This document shows positions 16,285 to 25,144 of a stretch of DNA of 64,000 bases, one piece after another. The notes beneath the pieces were generated by a model, which was given only the letters and a program-made list of their open reading frames with translations, searched no databases and was not told where the DNA came from. A program made the position numbers and the translations under genes. Source of the DNA: Roseomonas fluvialis (lineage in GTDB: Bacteria; Pseudomonadota; Alphaproteobacteria; Acetobacterales; Acetobacteraceae); NCBI RefSeq assembly GCF_022846615.1, contig NZ_AP025637.1, positions 1,668,501-1,732,500 of the forward strand, in the 5' to 3' direction. Position 1 is the first letter of the stretch. The number at the start of each line of letters is the position of its first letter.

Positions 16285-17715
16285 TCAGGCGCCGCGGCCG
16301 AAGGACTTGGCCAGCAAGCGGGCGGGGACGCGAAAGCGGCCGATGACGTCACTCATCCGCTCGCGCTCGGTGGTGATATCTACGCTGTCGCCCGACACCA
16401 TCACCGTGGCGGGTCGGAGCTCCGCATTGAAGTTCGCCGCCGTCGCCTCTGCATACGACCCAGTGTCGAGCAGTGCCAGCAAGTCGCCGCGCTCGAGCGG
16501 CGGCAGCATGCGGTCGAAACCTAGATCGTCGAGACTGCAGAGAGAACCGACCACATCCGCCTTGTCAGTACAGGGCTCAGCAGCGCGGTTGACCGCGACG
16601 ATGTGGTGGTACCAGTGCGAGGTGAAGATCCGAAGGATGTGGTTCTGGCTGCAGTCGACATTCACCCAGGTCTTCGCGGGGTGCCGTTTCACTGCACCGA
16701 CCCGCCCGACCGTGATGGTGCTGCAGGCTGCCAGCGCACGGCCCGGCTCGATCTTCAGTTTCGGGAGCGGGAAGTTCGCAAGCTTGCACTCCTCGGCGAT
16801 CGCCGGGCAGACGGCGGACGCGTATTGCTCGAAGCTAGGGGTCGTCTCGTCATCCTGGCCGTTGGGCCCGGTCTTTTCGGGGCGGCCGAACGCCCACCCG
16901 CCACCGAGGTCGATATATTCGGTAATTGCGCCTGTCGCCTCGCGCAGCCTCGCCGCCCAGCGCACCATCTCCCGCGCCACCGCGGCAAAGTCGCCGACAT
17001 CGTTGCTGAGGCGCCCAAGATGGTAGCTGAGTTCCCTGAAGCGGAGCCTAGGCATTTCCGCGTCGATCCGGCGGACCATCGCAATGGTCTCCTCCGGCGT
17101 CATGCCCCATTTGTGCGCGCGGGCCTGCTCCGCGATGCTACCCGACCCGTGCAGCGCAGCGCCGTAGCGTGCCTCGAGCGTATCGAGCGTCAGCTTCACA
17201 CGGATCCCGACGTCTACCCGGCGGTCCAGGCGCTCCGCAATCGCGTTCACTAAATCTAACTCGTCGAGCGCATCGAGGTTGATCATCACACCGTTGGCGA
17301 CGGCCAGCTCGACCTCTGCTGCAGATTTGTTGCTACCGTTCAGAACGAGCTTGTCGGGATCGCATCCAGAAAGCAGCGATAGATAAAGCTCCTGCACGCC
17401 AAAGCAGTCTCCTCCAGCTCCCTCCTGGTTCATCACGTGGCGCACAGCCAACCCGTTGTTGCATTTGTTTGCAAACAGTATTTCCGTCTGTGGATGGTGC
17501 GCTCGGAAAGCGTCGCGAAAGCGGCGGTAGTTGTGACGTAGTTGATTCTCACTAATGACGTAGAGCGGCGTGCCGAAACGCGCTGCGAGATCCACTACAT
17601 CGCATCCATCTACCCAGAGATGGCCATTGGTCCCGACGCCGCAGAACTCAGTGTAGTGCCTCTGGAAGATGGGGTAGCGGAGGTCCGCGAACCGCGGTCC
17701 GACATGCACGTCCAT
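16285..17715 (-). CDS. fold-type III PLP decarboxylase (diaminopimelate/ornithine decarboxylase family)
   Basis: Alanine-racemase-fold PLP enzyme of 476 aa. The Schiff-base Lys is in EILFANKCNNGLAV (about residue 84); PLP-phosphate and substrate motifs include 'HLGRLSNDVGDF' (HxG), 'YIDLGGGWAFG' and 'KIEPGRALA', with the C-terminal 'DLLALLDTGSYAEATAANFN' block carrying the active-site Tyr. It is longer than typical LysA (about 420 aa) and lies in a catabolic operon, so a biosynthetic LysA role is doubtful; decarboxylation of a D- or meso-configured diamino acid or related compound is likely. ATG 17715 is preceded by GGGAGGGG at 5 bases. First gene of the cluster. Confidence 0.88.
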   Translation of the reverse strand: MDVHVGPRFADLRYPIFQRHYTEFCGVGTNGHLWVDGCDVVDLAARFGTPLYVISENQLRHNYRRFRDAFRAHHPQTEILFANKCNNGLAVRHVMNQEGAGGDCFGVQELYLSLLSGCDPDKLVLNGSNKSAAEVELAVANGVMINLDALDELDLVNAIAERLDRRVDVGIRVKLTLDTLEARYGAALHGSGSIAEQARAHKWGMTPEETIAMVRRIDAEMPRLRFRELSYHLGRLSNDVGDFAAVAREMVRWAARLREATGAITEYIDLGGGWAFGRPEKTGPNGQDDETTPSFEQYASAVCPAIAEECKLANFPLPKLKIEPGRALAACSTITVGRVGAVKRHPAKTWVNVDCSQNHILRIFTSHWYHHIVAVNRAAEPCTDKADVVGSLCSLDDLGFDRMLPPLERGDLLALLDTGSYAEATAANFNAELRPATVMVSGDSVDITTERERMSDVIGRFRVPARLLAKSFGRGA

Positions 17716-17928
17716 CTCAACCCCTCCCAAAAGCGTCGACCGTCGACGAAACCTATGCTCCCAGTGAGCGTCGAGTCAACGCCGGTGTTGCGCTCGCTCT
17801 TAGTCTGATCGCGTTAGGCTTCAGAGCCTTTTTCGAACGGTAGAATTGCTTGGCTTCGCGCGGAGACGGAGCGAAGGGTGCGATCACAAGATTGCTTTCA
17901 GCGCCCATCGCGCAGATCGGCATCATCG

Positions 17929-18048
17929 GTCTTCGACGGGCATGTCGAGTTCGAGGCGCTGTGGCTGTTCGGGCTGCCGGAGGATGCGCCGGCGGTGCTC
18001 TACGGCTGCCCGTCGCCGCCGGCGGGGATGGTCGTCACACCGGCAATC
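17929..18048 (+). pseudogene. orphan gene fragment
   Basis: In the 319-bp gap between the decarboxylase start and the DUF4010 gene, about 40 codons have strong GC-rich third positions and read VFDGHVEFEALWLFGLPEDAP followed by AVLYGCPSPPAGMVV. The frame then runs into the antisense of the DUF4010 gene without its own stop. It looks like the internal or C-terminal piece of a larger protein left by a rearrangement. I do not recognise the family. The rest of the gap (17716-17928) probably holds the promoter of the decarboxylase operon; nothing else is visible. Confidence 0.4.
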
Positions 18049-18049
18049 T

Positions 18050-19294
18050 CTAACCCCAGTTCAGCATCACCGCGGCGACCGCCCAGGCGGCAAGCATGGA
18101 GAGCGCAACCCCCGGAACGATGCGCACGGCGAATCCGCGCGCCCCGAGGCTGATGGCCATCGTAATCTTGGCGGCTGCATTGGTTGTCATTGCGGCAAGG
18201 ATCGGCGCAATGGCGGCCTCGGCCGACAGACCTCCGGTCCCCACAAGGGATGCCACGGATATGCCAGCGGAGTGCGTATCAACGATCCCGGCGACGGCGG
18301 CGCCGACGATGACACCCGCCTCGCCAAACCAGTCCTTCATCTCGGCCGAGACCACAAGCATCAGCGCCATCATGGCGGCCAGTCCGAGTGCCGCGCCCGG
18401 GCTGAATGCCCGACCAGGCTCAGCCTCCTGGGTGTCCCGCGAAGCCGAAGGACGCAGCGCGAAGACAAGCGCATAGGCCGCGGCGACAACCGTCCCTGCG
18501 ACAAGCATGGGCGCCATCGCAAGCAGTGTTGCCTGGTTCGTGGTGAACAGCAGGACGGCCATCTGCAGGAAGGTTGCGCAGGTTGAGAAGGCAGCCCCAG
18601 CGACGGCCGGGCCCGTGCTCGCCGGGTCCTCGGCCACCCGCGCTGCCATCGAGCCGATGGTCGCCGTACTGGAAACAAAGCCGGCGGCCAGTCCCGCCAC
18701 TGGCAAGCCGAATCGGGCGCCCAAGAGACGCGTGGCGGCATGCCCCGCCGCGCCGATCGCCAGCATAAGGACGACAAGCAGCCAGACGTTGTGCGGGTTG
18801 ATCGCGTCGAACGGCCCAAGCTGTCGATCGGGGACGAGCGGCCAGATGACGAGCGTGGCGATCGAGAAGACGAGGCCATCCTTCACCTCGGGGTCAGTGA
18901 GCGCGCCCTTCACGAAACCATGCAGCGGCGCCTTCGCAGCAAAAACCACGGCGACGGCCGCCGCCAGCCCTGCGGCGAGCAGCGGTTCAGCCATGGCCAA
19001 AGCACCGAGCAGCGGCGCGATCAAGAGGCCAATCTCGGTTGTCAGCTCATGATCCGTGTCATGGCTCCGGACATAGGACAGGGCCGTCAGCGCAATCACC
19101 CCGGCCAAGGCAACGGCCAAAAGCACCGTCCCGCCCAGATGAATCGCCACCGCACCGAGCAGGCTCGCCAGAGCGAATGTCCGAATGCCGGCCGGGCGCC
19201 GTGTCGGGCCGTCACCTTTGCTGCGTTCCCGCTCCAGGCCGATCAGCAGCCCGATGCCCAGCGCGACCGCGAGATTGTACCACGGCATCGTCAC
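18050..19294 (-). CDS. MgtC/SapB-DUF4010 family membrane protein
   Basis: Polytopic inner-membrane protein of 414 aa with about twelve hydrophobic segments. The N-terminus is the MgtC/SapB-like module (WYNLAVALGIGLLIGLERERSKG ... RPAGIRTFALASLLGAVA), followed by the DUF4010 module (GRVFSPGAAL-like helices, VVSAEMKDWFGEAGVIVGAAVAGIVDTHSAGISVASL). Function of the family is not established; MgtC relatives affect Mg2+ homeostasis and F-ATPase. ATG 19294 overlaps the TGA of the P-type ATPase gene, so they are co-translated, which suggests cation homeostasis. Confidence 0.85.
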   Translation of the reverse strand: MTMPWYNLAVALGIGLLIGLERERSKGDGPTRRPAGIRTFALASLLGAVAIHLGGTVLLAVALAGVIALTALSYVRSHDTDHELTTEIGLLIAPLLGALAMAEPLLAAGLAAAVAVVFAAKAPLHGFVKGALTDPEVKDGLVFSIATLVIWPLVPDRQLGPFDAINPHNVWLLVVLMLAIGAAGHAATRLLGARFGLPVAGLAAGFVSSTATIGSMAARVAEDPASTGPAVAGAAFSTCATFLQMAVLLFTTNQATLLAMAPMLVAGTVVAAAYALVFALRPSASRDTQEAEPGRAFSPGAALGLAAMMALMLVVSAEMKDWFGEAGVIVGAAVAGIVDTHSAGISVASLVGTGGLSAEAAIAPILAAMTTNAAAKITMAISLGARGFAVRIVPGVALSMLAAWAVAAVMLNWG

Positions 19295-21810
19295 GACATC
19301 AGGCGCTTGCGCCAGTGGGGCTTCAGGAATTCGAGGATGAGGATGGTCGCCAGCCCGGCCGCAACGGTCACCGCGAGGTCGTCGGCGTGCAGGGGACCGA
19401 AGCGGAACATGCGCTGCGCGAAGGGCAGTGCCAAGGTGACTCCGAGCATCACCGTCACCGCCAGCATCACCCAGCGCAGCGCCGCGTTGCGGCGCCTGAA
19501 GGCCGTGATGATGGAAGCGCTGAAGGAGCGATTGACGAAGATCAGCCCGACGATGCTGAGCACCAAGGCGAAGAAGGTCAGCGACCGGACCTCAGCCTCC
19601 GGCATGCCGCGATCCAGCGCGACCAGGTAGATGCCTGCCGTCAGCGCCAGCACGACGGCCCCCTGCAGCACACTCCAACCCAGCAGCGAGGCGGAGAACA
19701 GCGGAGCCGCCGGATCGCGCGGCGGGCGCTGCATGATCCCCTCCTCCTCGGTCTCGGCTTCGAAGACCAGAGTGCAGACCGGGTCGATCACCATCTCCAG
19801 GAAGGCGATGTGCATCGGCCAGAGAAGGATCGGCAGGCCGAATATCAGCGGCAGCAGCGCGAGGCCCGCGATCGGCACGTGGATGGCGATGATGAAGCCC
19901 ATCGACTTCCGCAGGTTGTCGAACACGCGCCGGCCTAGGCGCACTGCGGCGACGATCGAGCCGAAATCATCATCGAGCAGCACGAGCGACGACGCCTCGC
20001 GCGCGACGTCGGTACCGCGCCCACCCATGGCGATGCCGATGTGCGCGGCCTTGAGCGACGGCGCGTCGTTCACGCCATCGCCGGTCATGGCCACGACCTC
20101 TCCATCGGCCTTCAGGGCGGCCACGATGCGCAGCTTCTGCTCGGGCATGATGCGCGCAAAGACCGTGGTGCTGCGCGCCTGTGCCGCCAGAGTCGCGTCG
20201 TCCATGCCGGCGAGTGCGTCACCCGTCACGATGATGTCGGCGTCCAGCCCCGCCTGGCGCGCGATGGCGGCGGCGGTGGCGGGGTAGTCGCCGGTGATCA
20301 TGATGACGCGGATGCCGGCCGTGCGGCATTCGGCCACAGCCTCGGTCACGCCCGGGCGCAGCGGATCGGCCAGGCCGACGAGTCCGAGCAGGCCGAAGGC
20401 GAAGCCGTCCTGTGTCTCGGGCCAGGCCTGCCCGTGCGGCGTGGCGCGGGCCACGGCCAGCACGCGCATGCCCTTGGCGGCCAGCGCCTCGGTCCGCACG
20501 GTCAGTTCGGCGGCTGCGGCGGGGTCCAGGTGGCACAGCGCGGCAATAGCCTCGGGCGCGCCCTTGGCGGCGACGATGGTTTCCGTCCCCGACCGCCAGA
20601 CATTCGTCATCGCCAGCAGGTCGGGCCGAAGCCCGTAGGTATGAACGAGGCCCAGCGGTGGCGAAGGCAGCCCCTCTACCACCGCATGGAAGGCCTTCTC
20701 CATCGGGTCGAAGGGCTGTGGCGCGCTGGCCAGTCGGCCGGTCTCAGCCAGCAGCGCAAACCCCGCCGGCAGCGCGTCACCCCGCGGTCGGAAGGCCGTA
20801 CCGTCGGGCAGGCACAGTTCTGCGACCGTCATGCGGTTCTGCGTTAGCGTGCCGGTCTTGTCGGTGCACAGCACCGTGGCGGAGCCGAGCGTCTCGATCG
20901 CAGCCGTGCGCCGCGTCAGCACCCGCGCCTTGGAGATCCGCCAGGCGCCCATCGCCATGAAGACGGTGAGCACCACCGGCAGTTCCTCCGGCAGCATGGA
21001 CATGCCGATTGCGATGCCGGCCAGCAGCGCATCCAACCACCCGCCGCGCAGGGTGCCGTAGAGCACCACCGCTAGTACGCTGACGACGCCACCGAAGATC
21101 GCGCAGAGCTTTACGAGCCGGCGCATCTGCGCCTGCAGCCGTGCTGGCTCGGAATCGAGCGCGCTAAGCGACTGCCCGATGTGCCCGATCTCGCTGCGCG
21201 GGCCGGTCGCCGTCACCTCGGCGATGCCACTGCCCCGCACCACGAGCGAGCCAGAGAAGACATGCGGCAGATCGTCGCCGCCGGGACGCGCCGGGGGCGA
21301 AGCCGCGCTTGCCACCTTCCGCACCGGCACCGACTCTCCCGTCAGCAGCGATTCATCGGTCTGGACGTCGCTGGCCTCGATCAGCCTGGCGTCGGCCGGC
21401 ACGCGATCGCCCTCCGCCAGCACCACCAGGTCGCCGCGCACGACCTCGCGACCGGCAATGCGCTTGCGCTCGCCTCCGCGGATCACCAGCGCGCGCGGAC
21501 TGGTCAGGTCGCGCAGCGCCTCCAGCACGCGCTCGGTGCGGCTTTCCTGGACGACGGTGATCACGATGGAGAACAGCGCGAAGGCCAGGAGGATCAGCGC
21601 CTCTTCCGGACTGCCGAGCAGCAGGTAGAGCACACCGCCACCGAGCAGGAGCGCTAGCATGGGCTCGCGCAGTACCTCGAGCACGATCCGGAACGGCGTT
21701 CGCCGGCCGGTGCGCGCCAGCTCATTGGGGCCATCGGCCTTCAGGCGGGAAGCGGCTTCCTGCTCGCTAAGGCCGCTGCCGATTGCCTTGGTACTCAGTG
21801 CGTCCAGCAT
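19291..21810 (-). CDS. cation-translocating P-type ATPase (P2-like)
   Basis: Membrane cation pump of 839 aa with N-terminal cation-ATPase domain, A-domain loop TDESLLTGESVPV (TGES at 157-160), M4 motif PEELPVV (275-281), the phosphorylated Asp317 in CTDKTGTLTQNR, the hinge TGDGVNDAPSLKAAHIGIAMG, and a C-terminal six-helix module (FLEMVIDPVCTLVFEAETEEEG). No heavy-metal N-terminal CXXC domain and no CPC in M4, so it is not a Cu/Zn P1B pump; a Ca2+, Mg2+ or Mn2+ role is more likely. Start at ATG 21810. It overlaps the MgtC/DUF4010 gene by 4 bp. Confidence 0.92.
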   Translation of the reverse strand: MLDALSTKAIGSGLSEQEAASRLKADGPNELARTGRRTPFRIVLEVLREPMLALLLGGGVLYLLLGSPEEALILLAFALFSIVITVVQESRTERVLEALRDLTSPRALVIRGGERKRIAGREVVRGDLVVLAEGDRVPADARLIEASDVQTDESLLTGESVPVRKVASAASPPARPGGDDLPHVFSGSLVVRGSGIAEVTATGPRSEIGHIGQSLSALDSEPARLQAQMRRLVKLCAIFGGVVSVLAVVLYGTLRGGWLDALLAGIAIGMSMLPEELPVVLTVFMAMGAWRISKARVLTRRTAAIETLGSATVLCTDKTGTLTQNRMTVAELCLPDGTAFRPRGDALPAGFALLAETGRLASAPQPFDPMEKAFHAVVEGLPSPPLGLVHTYGLRPDLLAMTNVWRSGTETIVAAKGAPEAIAALCHLDPAAAAELTVRTEALAAKGMRVLAVARATPHGQAWPETQDGFAFGLLGLVGLADPLRPGVTEAVAECRTAGIRVIMITGDYPATAAAIARQAGLDADIIVTGDALAGMDDATLAAQARSTTVFARIMPEQKLRIVAALKADGEVVAMTGDGVNDAPSLKAAHIGIAMGGRGTDVAREASSLVLLDDDFGSIVAAVRLGRRVFDNLRKSMGFIIAIHVPIAGLALLPLIFGLPILLWPMHIAFLEMVIDPVCTLVFEAETEEEGIMQRPPRDPAAPLFSASLLGWSVLQGAVVLALTAGIYLVALDRGMPEAEVRSLTFFALVLSIVGLIFVNRSFSASIITAFRRRNAALRWVMLAVTVMLGVTLALPFAQRMFRFGPLHADDLAVTVAAGLATILILEFLKPHWRKRLMS

Positions 21811-22111
21811 GGCGGTTGTCCTTTAGGGCACCTGGTGCCGAATGCCCGCATTCCGAAGGAGGGCGCGATCGCTCGGTCAGAACGCACCGGCGGGATGATT
21901 GGTCGAGGCATGTTCCGGGAATCTGCGCACCAAGGAGCCCAACCGCCGGACGCATTAAGTTTCGACCATGGTTGTCCCGTTTGCCCGGCTCTCGCGTTGA
22001 TCTGCTGCAAGGACGCTGGCGACCGGCTGCGCTTACGTTGGGCGCGTCGGATGGCGATACCTGCCGGGCGGGCAAGAGGCCGCGCCCGAAGCCGTAGGCG
22101 ATGAGGTCACC
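21811..22111. other. divergent intergenic region
   Basis: A 301-bp gap between the divergently read P-type ATPase and the cupin-led redox operon. It should carry promoters for both. No open frame with coding character and no clear inverted repeat were found by eye. A GAGG just before ATG 22112 is the likely ribosome site of the cupin. Confidence 0.5.
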
Positions 22112-22576
22112 ATGACGATCAAGGACATTGGCCCGAAGCCGCAATCCTTCGACATTGAGAACGCGACGAAGGAAAACCTGGACTATCGCGCCGTCGCCTG
22201 GAGCGGGCGCTATCTGCAGGTGACGCTGATGTCGATCCCCGTCGGCGGCGATATCGGCCTCGAAGCGCATCCGGAGACGGATCAGTTCCTGCGCCTCGAT
22301 GCTGGCCATGGCCACGTTCAGATGGGGCCGGCGAAGGACGACATGCCCTTCGAGAAGGACGTATCGGACGGCTGGTGCGTCCTCGTGCCGGCCGGGACCT
22401 GGCACAACATCACCAACATCGGGCCGACACCGATGCAGGTTTACGCCATCTACGCGCCCGCCCATCACAAACCCGGTAAGGTGCAGGCGACATCGGCGGT
22501 GGCCGATGCAGACCAGGACGACGCACCGGCCAACTGGTCGGTGCAAAGAAGCCCTGCGCTCGACAAACACGGGTGA
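22112..22576 (+). CDS. cupin-domain protein
   Basis: A 154-aa cupin. Motif 1: GGDIGLEAHPETDQFLRLDAGHGHVQMG (His, Glu spacing; about residues 48-75) and motif 2: GWCVLVPAGTWHNITNIGPTPMQVYAIYAP with the metal-ligand His. Homologues are often annotated as cupin or mannose-6-phosphate-isomerase-like; catalysis is unknown. It is the first gene of a tightly overlapping operon: its TGA overlaps the GTG of the reductase. The link with a redox chain suggests a sensor or metal-binding accessory, but this is inference. Confidence 0.85.
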   Translation: MTIKDIGPKPQSFDIENATKENLDYRAVAWSGRYLQVTLMSIPVGGDIGLEAHPETDQFLRLDAGHGHVQMGPAKDDMPFEKDVSDGWCVLVPAGTWHNITNIGPTPMQVYAIYAPAHHKPGKVQATSAVADADQDDAPANWSVQRSPALDKHG

Positions 22577-23814
22577 CGGCGCTCCAGCTCCTTTTCTATA
22601 TTTGCGCCGCGCTGCTGTTTCAGCTCACGATCGGAATCGGCCTCGCGGCCTGGCGCTGGCGGCGCAACGTCACGTCGCCGACGACACTGCCTTTCGAGGC
22701 GGGCGCGCGCGAGCAGACCGTTGCCTGGCCGGGCTTGCGCGACTTCCGTGTGCTGCGGCGCCAGTTCGAGGATGCGCTGCTGACGCAATGCTCGTTCCAT
22801 CTGGTGCCGGTGGATGGCGTGGCGCTGCCGCCATTTCGGGCGGGCCAGTTTCTTACTTTCGCGCTCGACATTCCGCAGCCTGCGGGCGGCGCAAGCCGGG
22901 CGATCACGCGCTGCTATTCCGTCTCCGACGCACCGCGGCCGGATGCCTACCGCATCACGGTCAAGCGGGTGCCGTCGCCACCCAACCGACCGGAGCTGCC
23001 ACCGGGCATCGCCTCCAACCACCTGCATGACCGGGTGCAGGAGGGCGACCTGCTTCGGGTGCGGGCGCCATCCGGTCGCTTCTTCATCGATGCTGAAACC
23101 GAGGTCCCGGCGGTCTTCATCGCCGGAGGCATCGGCATTACGCCGATGATGAGCATGCTGGGCTGGTGCCTGGAGAAGCAGCCCGGACGCGTCCTGCACC
23201 TCTACTACGGGCTGCGGCACGGTGGTGAGCATGCGTTCAAGGCAAGCCTTGAGGCGCTGGCGGCCCAGCATCCCGCCTTGCAGCTGAACGTGGTCTACAG
23301 CCAGCCAGGCCCAGGCGATGTCCTCGGGCGGGACCATCAGCACGCGGGCTATGTCGATGTCGCGCTGCTGCGGCAGACGCTGCCGCATGACCGTCACGCC
23401 TTCTACATCTGCGGCCCGCCGCCGATGATGGCGAGCCTGATTCCGGGCCTCATCGAATGGGGCATCGCCCCGCAGGACATCCACCACGAGGCCTTCGGGC
23501 CGGCCTCCCTCGCCCCGGTGCAGGCCGCGGCCGGCGAGGCGGCGACCGTCATTGCCACCGCTGTCGATATCCAGTTCCGCCGCTCCGGACGTACGCTGAT
23601 GTGGGATGGGCAGGACGCCAGCCTGCTCGACTTCGCGGAACGTCACGGGGTGGCGGTGGAGTCCGGCTGCCGGTCCGGCAGTTGCGGCAGTTGCGAGACC
23701 GCCATCCTGTCCGGCACCGTCCGCTATGCGGTGAAGCCGGACCACGACGTGGCCCCCGGCCGCTGCCTGCTCTGCGTCGGCACGCCGAGCTCGGCGCTGG
23801 TGCTCGACGCATGA
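22573..23814 (+). CDS. membrane-anchored FAD/NAD(P)/2Fe-2S oxidoreductase
   Basis: A 413-aa electron-transfer flavoprotein. Residues 3-26 form one N-terminal membrane anchor followed by WRWRR, which places the rest in the cytoplasm. Then comes an FNR-type FAD domain (RCYS at 113-116), an NAD(P) domain (GGIGITPMMS from 185; CGPPPMM at 280) and a C-terminal plant-type 2Fe-2S ferredoxin domain with Cys366, 371, 374 and 401 (ESGCRSGSCGSCET; LLCVGTP). Such reductases take hydride from NAD(P)H and pass single electrons on. GTG 22573 overlaps the cupin stop, and its TGA overlaps the ATG of the b-type cytochrome, which is the likely acceptor. Confidence 0.93.
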   Translation: MTALQLLFYICAALLFQLTIGIGLAAWRWRRNVTSPTTLPFEAGAREQTVAWPGLRDFRVLRRQFEDALLTQCSFHLVPVDGVALPPFRAGQFLTFALDIPQPAGGASRAITRCYSVSDAPRPDAYRITVKRVPSPPNRPELPPGIASNHLHDRVQEGDLLRVRAPSGRFFIDAETEVPAVFIAGGIGITPMMSMLGWCLEKQPGRVLHLYYGLRHGGEHAFKASLEALAAQHPALQLNVVYSQPGPGDVLGRDHQHAGYVDVALLRQTLPHDRHAFYICGPPPMMASLIPGLIEWGIAPQDIHHEAFGPASLAPVQAAAGEAATVIATAVDIQFRRSGRTLMWDGQDASLLDFAERHGVAVESGCRSGSCGSCETAILSGTVRYAVKPDHDVAPGRCLLCVGTPSSALVLDA

Positions 23815-24389
23815 CCGGCAGCCTGCTCAACCGCGAGGTGCTGCCCTTCGTGCTGGCGCTGGCGGCGCTGGCGGCCGCGGCGCTGCTGCTCGATCTCGGC
23901 CTGCATCTGGCCGATGCGGTCTGGATCGGCAGGTACCTGGGCATTCCCGGCACGGTGCTGATCCTGCTCTCGCTCCGCTATTCGCTGCGCAAGCGCAAAC
24001 TGATCACCACGGGTGATCCAGTGTCGCTGCTACGCCGACATGAATGGATGGCCTGGGCCGGGTCGCTACTCGTGCTCGTTCATGCCGGTATCCATTTCAA
24101 CGCCATCCTCGCCTGGCTGGCGGTTTGGGCGATGCTCATCAATGTCGCCAGCGGGTTGACCGGCAAGTACCTGTTGGCCCGATCGCGCCGCCGGATGGAG
24201 GCGAGCCGCCAGCAATTCCGCGACAAGGGGCTGTCCGCGCTCGTCGTCGAAGAACGGCTGTACTGGGACAGCCTGACCTTCGACGTGATCAAGCAATGGC
24301 GGGTGGTGCATTTCCCGATCACGCTCGCCTTCGCCGTCCTGGCGACCGCGCACATCCTGAGTGTCTTCCTGTTCTGGGGGTGGCGATGA
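23811..24389 (+). CDS. predicted membrane b-type cytochrome
   Basis: A 192-aa inner-membrane protein with four to five hydrophobic segments (about 10-35, 44-58, 80-114, 165-190). Histidines that could ligate haem lie in or at the edge of segments: His77 (RRHEW), His91 and His95 (LVHAGIHFN), His167 (VVHFP) and His181 (ATAHILS). The pattern resembles ferric-reductase-like or cytochrome b561-like proteins. ATG 23811 overlaps the reductase stop and its own TGA overlaps the ATG of the multihaem cytochrome. Placed between a cytosolic reductase and a periplasmic cytochrome c, it is the natural transmembrane conductor. The haem assignment is inferred from sequence. Confidence 0.78.
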   Translation: MTGSLLNREVLPFVLALAALAAAALLLDLGLHLADAVWIGRYLGIPGTVLILLSLRYSLRKRKLITTGDPVSLLRRHEWMAWAGSLLVLVHAGIHFNAILAWLAVWAMLINVASGLTGKYLLARSRRRMEASRQQFRDKGLSALVVEERLYWDSLTFDVIKQWRVVHFPITLAFAVLATAHILSVFLFWGWR

Positions 24390-25138
24390 AGCGGCCCTGG
24401 ATCATGCTCATCGTCGCGGCCAACCTGGCCGTGATCATCGCACTCGCCTTCGTCTACCCGCATCTGATGGTGAGTCCCGGACCACTGGTGCCAGCGCATG
24501 CGCAACTGGCGACAGATTGCTTTGCCTGCCACACGCCGCTGCTTGGGGCGTCGGCGGATCGTTGCGTCACCTGCCACGCCGTCGCGGATATCGGCGTGCG
24601 CTCGACCACCGGTGTCGCGCTGGCGCGAACCGGGCCCGCGGCGCGGACGCCCTTCCACCAGCACCTGGTCGCGCAGAACTGCCTCGCTTGCCATAGCGAC
24701 CATCAGGGGTCGCGGGTCGGGCAAAGCACCCGCATGACGTTCTCGCATGCACTGCTGCAACCGGCGACGCGGGCGAGTTGCGCCACCTGCCATACGGCGC
24801 CAACGAACAACCTGCATCGCGGGCTGACCGCCGCTTGCTCCACCTGCCACAGCACCGAGCGCTGGAGGCCCGCCACCCTCGAGCATACGCGTTTCTTCCA
24901 GTTGGACGGCGATCACAACGCGCCCTGTGCCACCTGCCATGTGAACAACGATACCAGCCGCTACACCTGCTATGGCTGCCACGAGCATCAGCAAGATCGT
25001 ATCAGCGCCAGGCATCTGCGGGAGGGGAGCCGCGACCTCCAGAACTGCGTGTCCTGCCATCGCAGCGCGCATGGCGAGCCGGAGCGCCCCGGTGGACGCG
25101 ATCGCCGTGATGGACGCAGCGGCCGGGAAAGGGACTGA
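24386..25138 (+). CDS. octaheme c-type cytochrome, membrane-anchored
   Basis: A 250-aa protein with an uncleaved-looking signal anchor (residues 4-24) and eight CXXCH haem-attachment motifs at residues 45, 60, 99, 132, 151, 181, 195 and 221 (CFACH, CVTCH, CLACH, CATCH, CSTCH, CATCH, CYGCH, CVSCH). Additional His residues (for example 91, 93, 106, 121, 144, 167, 177, 210) can serve as distal ligands, as in cytochrome c3/c7-like chains. The C-terminus is a low-complexity Arg/Gly/Asp tail. ATG 24386 overlaps the previous stop. It should sit on the periplasmic side and receive electrons from the b-type partner. Confidence 0.92.
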   Translation: MKRPWIMLIVAANLAVIIALAFVYPHLMVSPGPLVPAHAQLATDCFACHTPLLGASADRCVTCHAVADIGVRSTTGVALARTGPAARTPFHQHLVAQNCLACHSDHQGSRVGQSTRMTFSHALLQPATRASCATCHTAPTNNLHRGLTAACSTCHSTERWRPATLEHTRFFQLDGDHNAPCATCHVNNDTSRYTCYGCHEHQQDRISARHLREGSRDLQNCVSCHRSAHGEPERPGGRDRRDGRSGRERD

Positions 25139-25144
25139 AGCCAC

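Noticed and set aside
16285-17715. Biosynthetic diaminopimelate decarboxylase (lysA)
   Set aside because: The fold matches, but length and catabolic context argue against naming it lysA.
22465-23745. Minus-strand frame of 426 codons
   Set aside because: Antisense of the FAD/2Fe-2S reductase; no domain in its translation.
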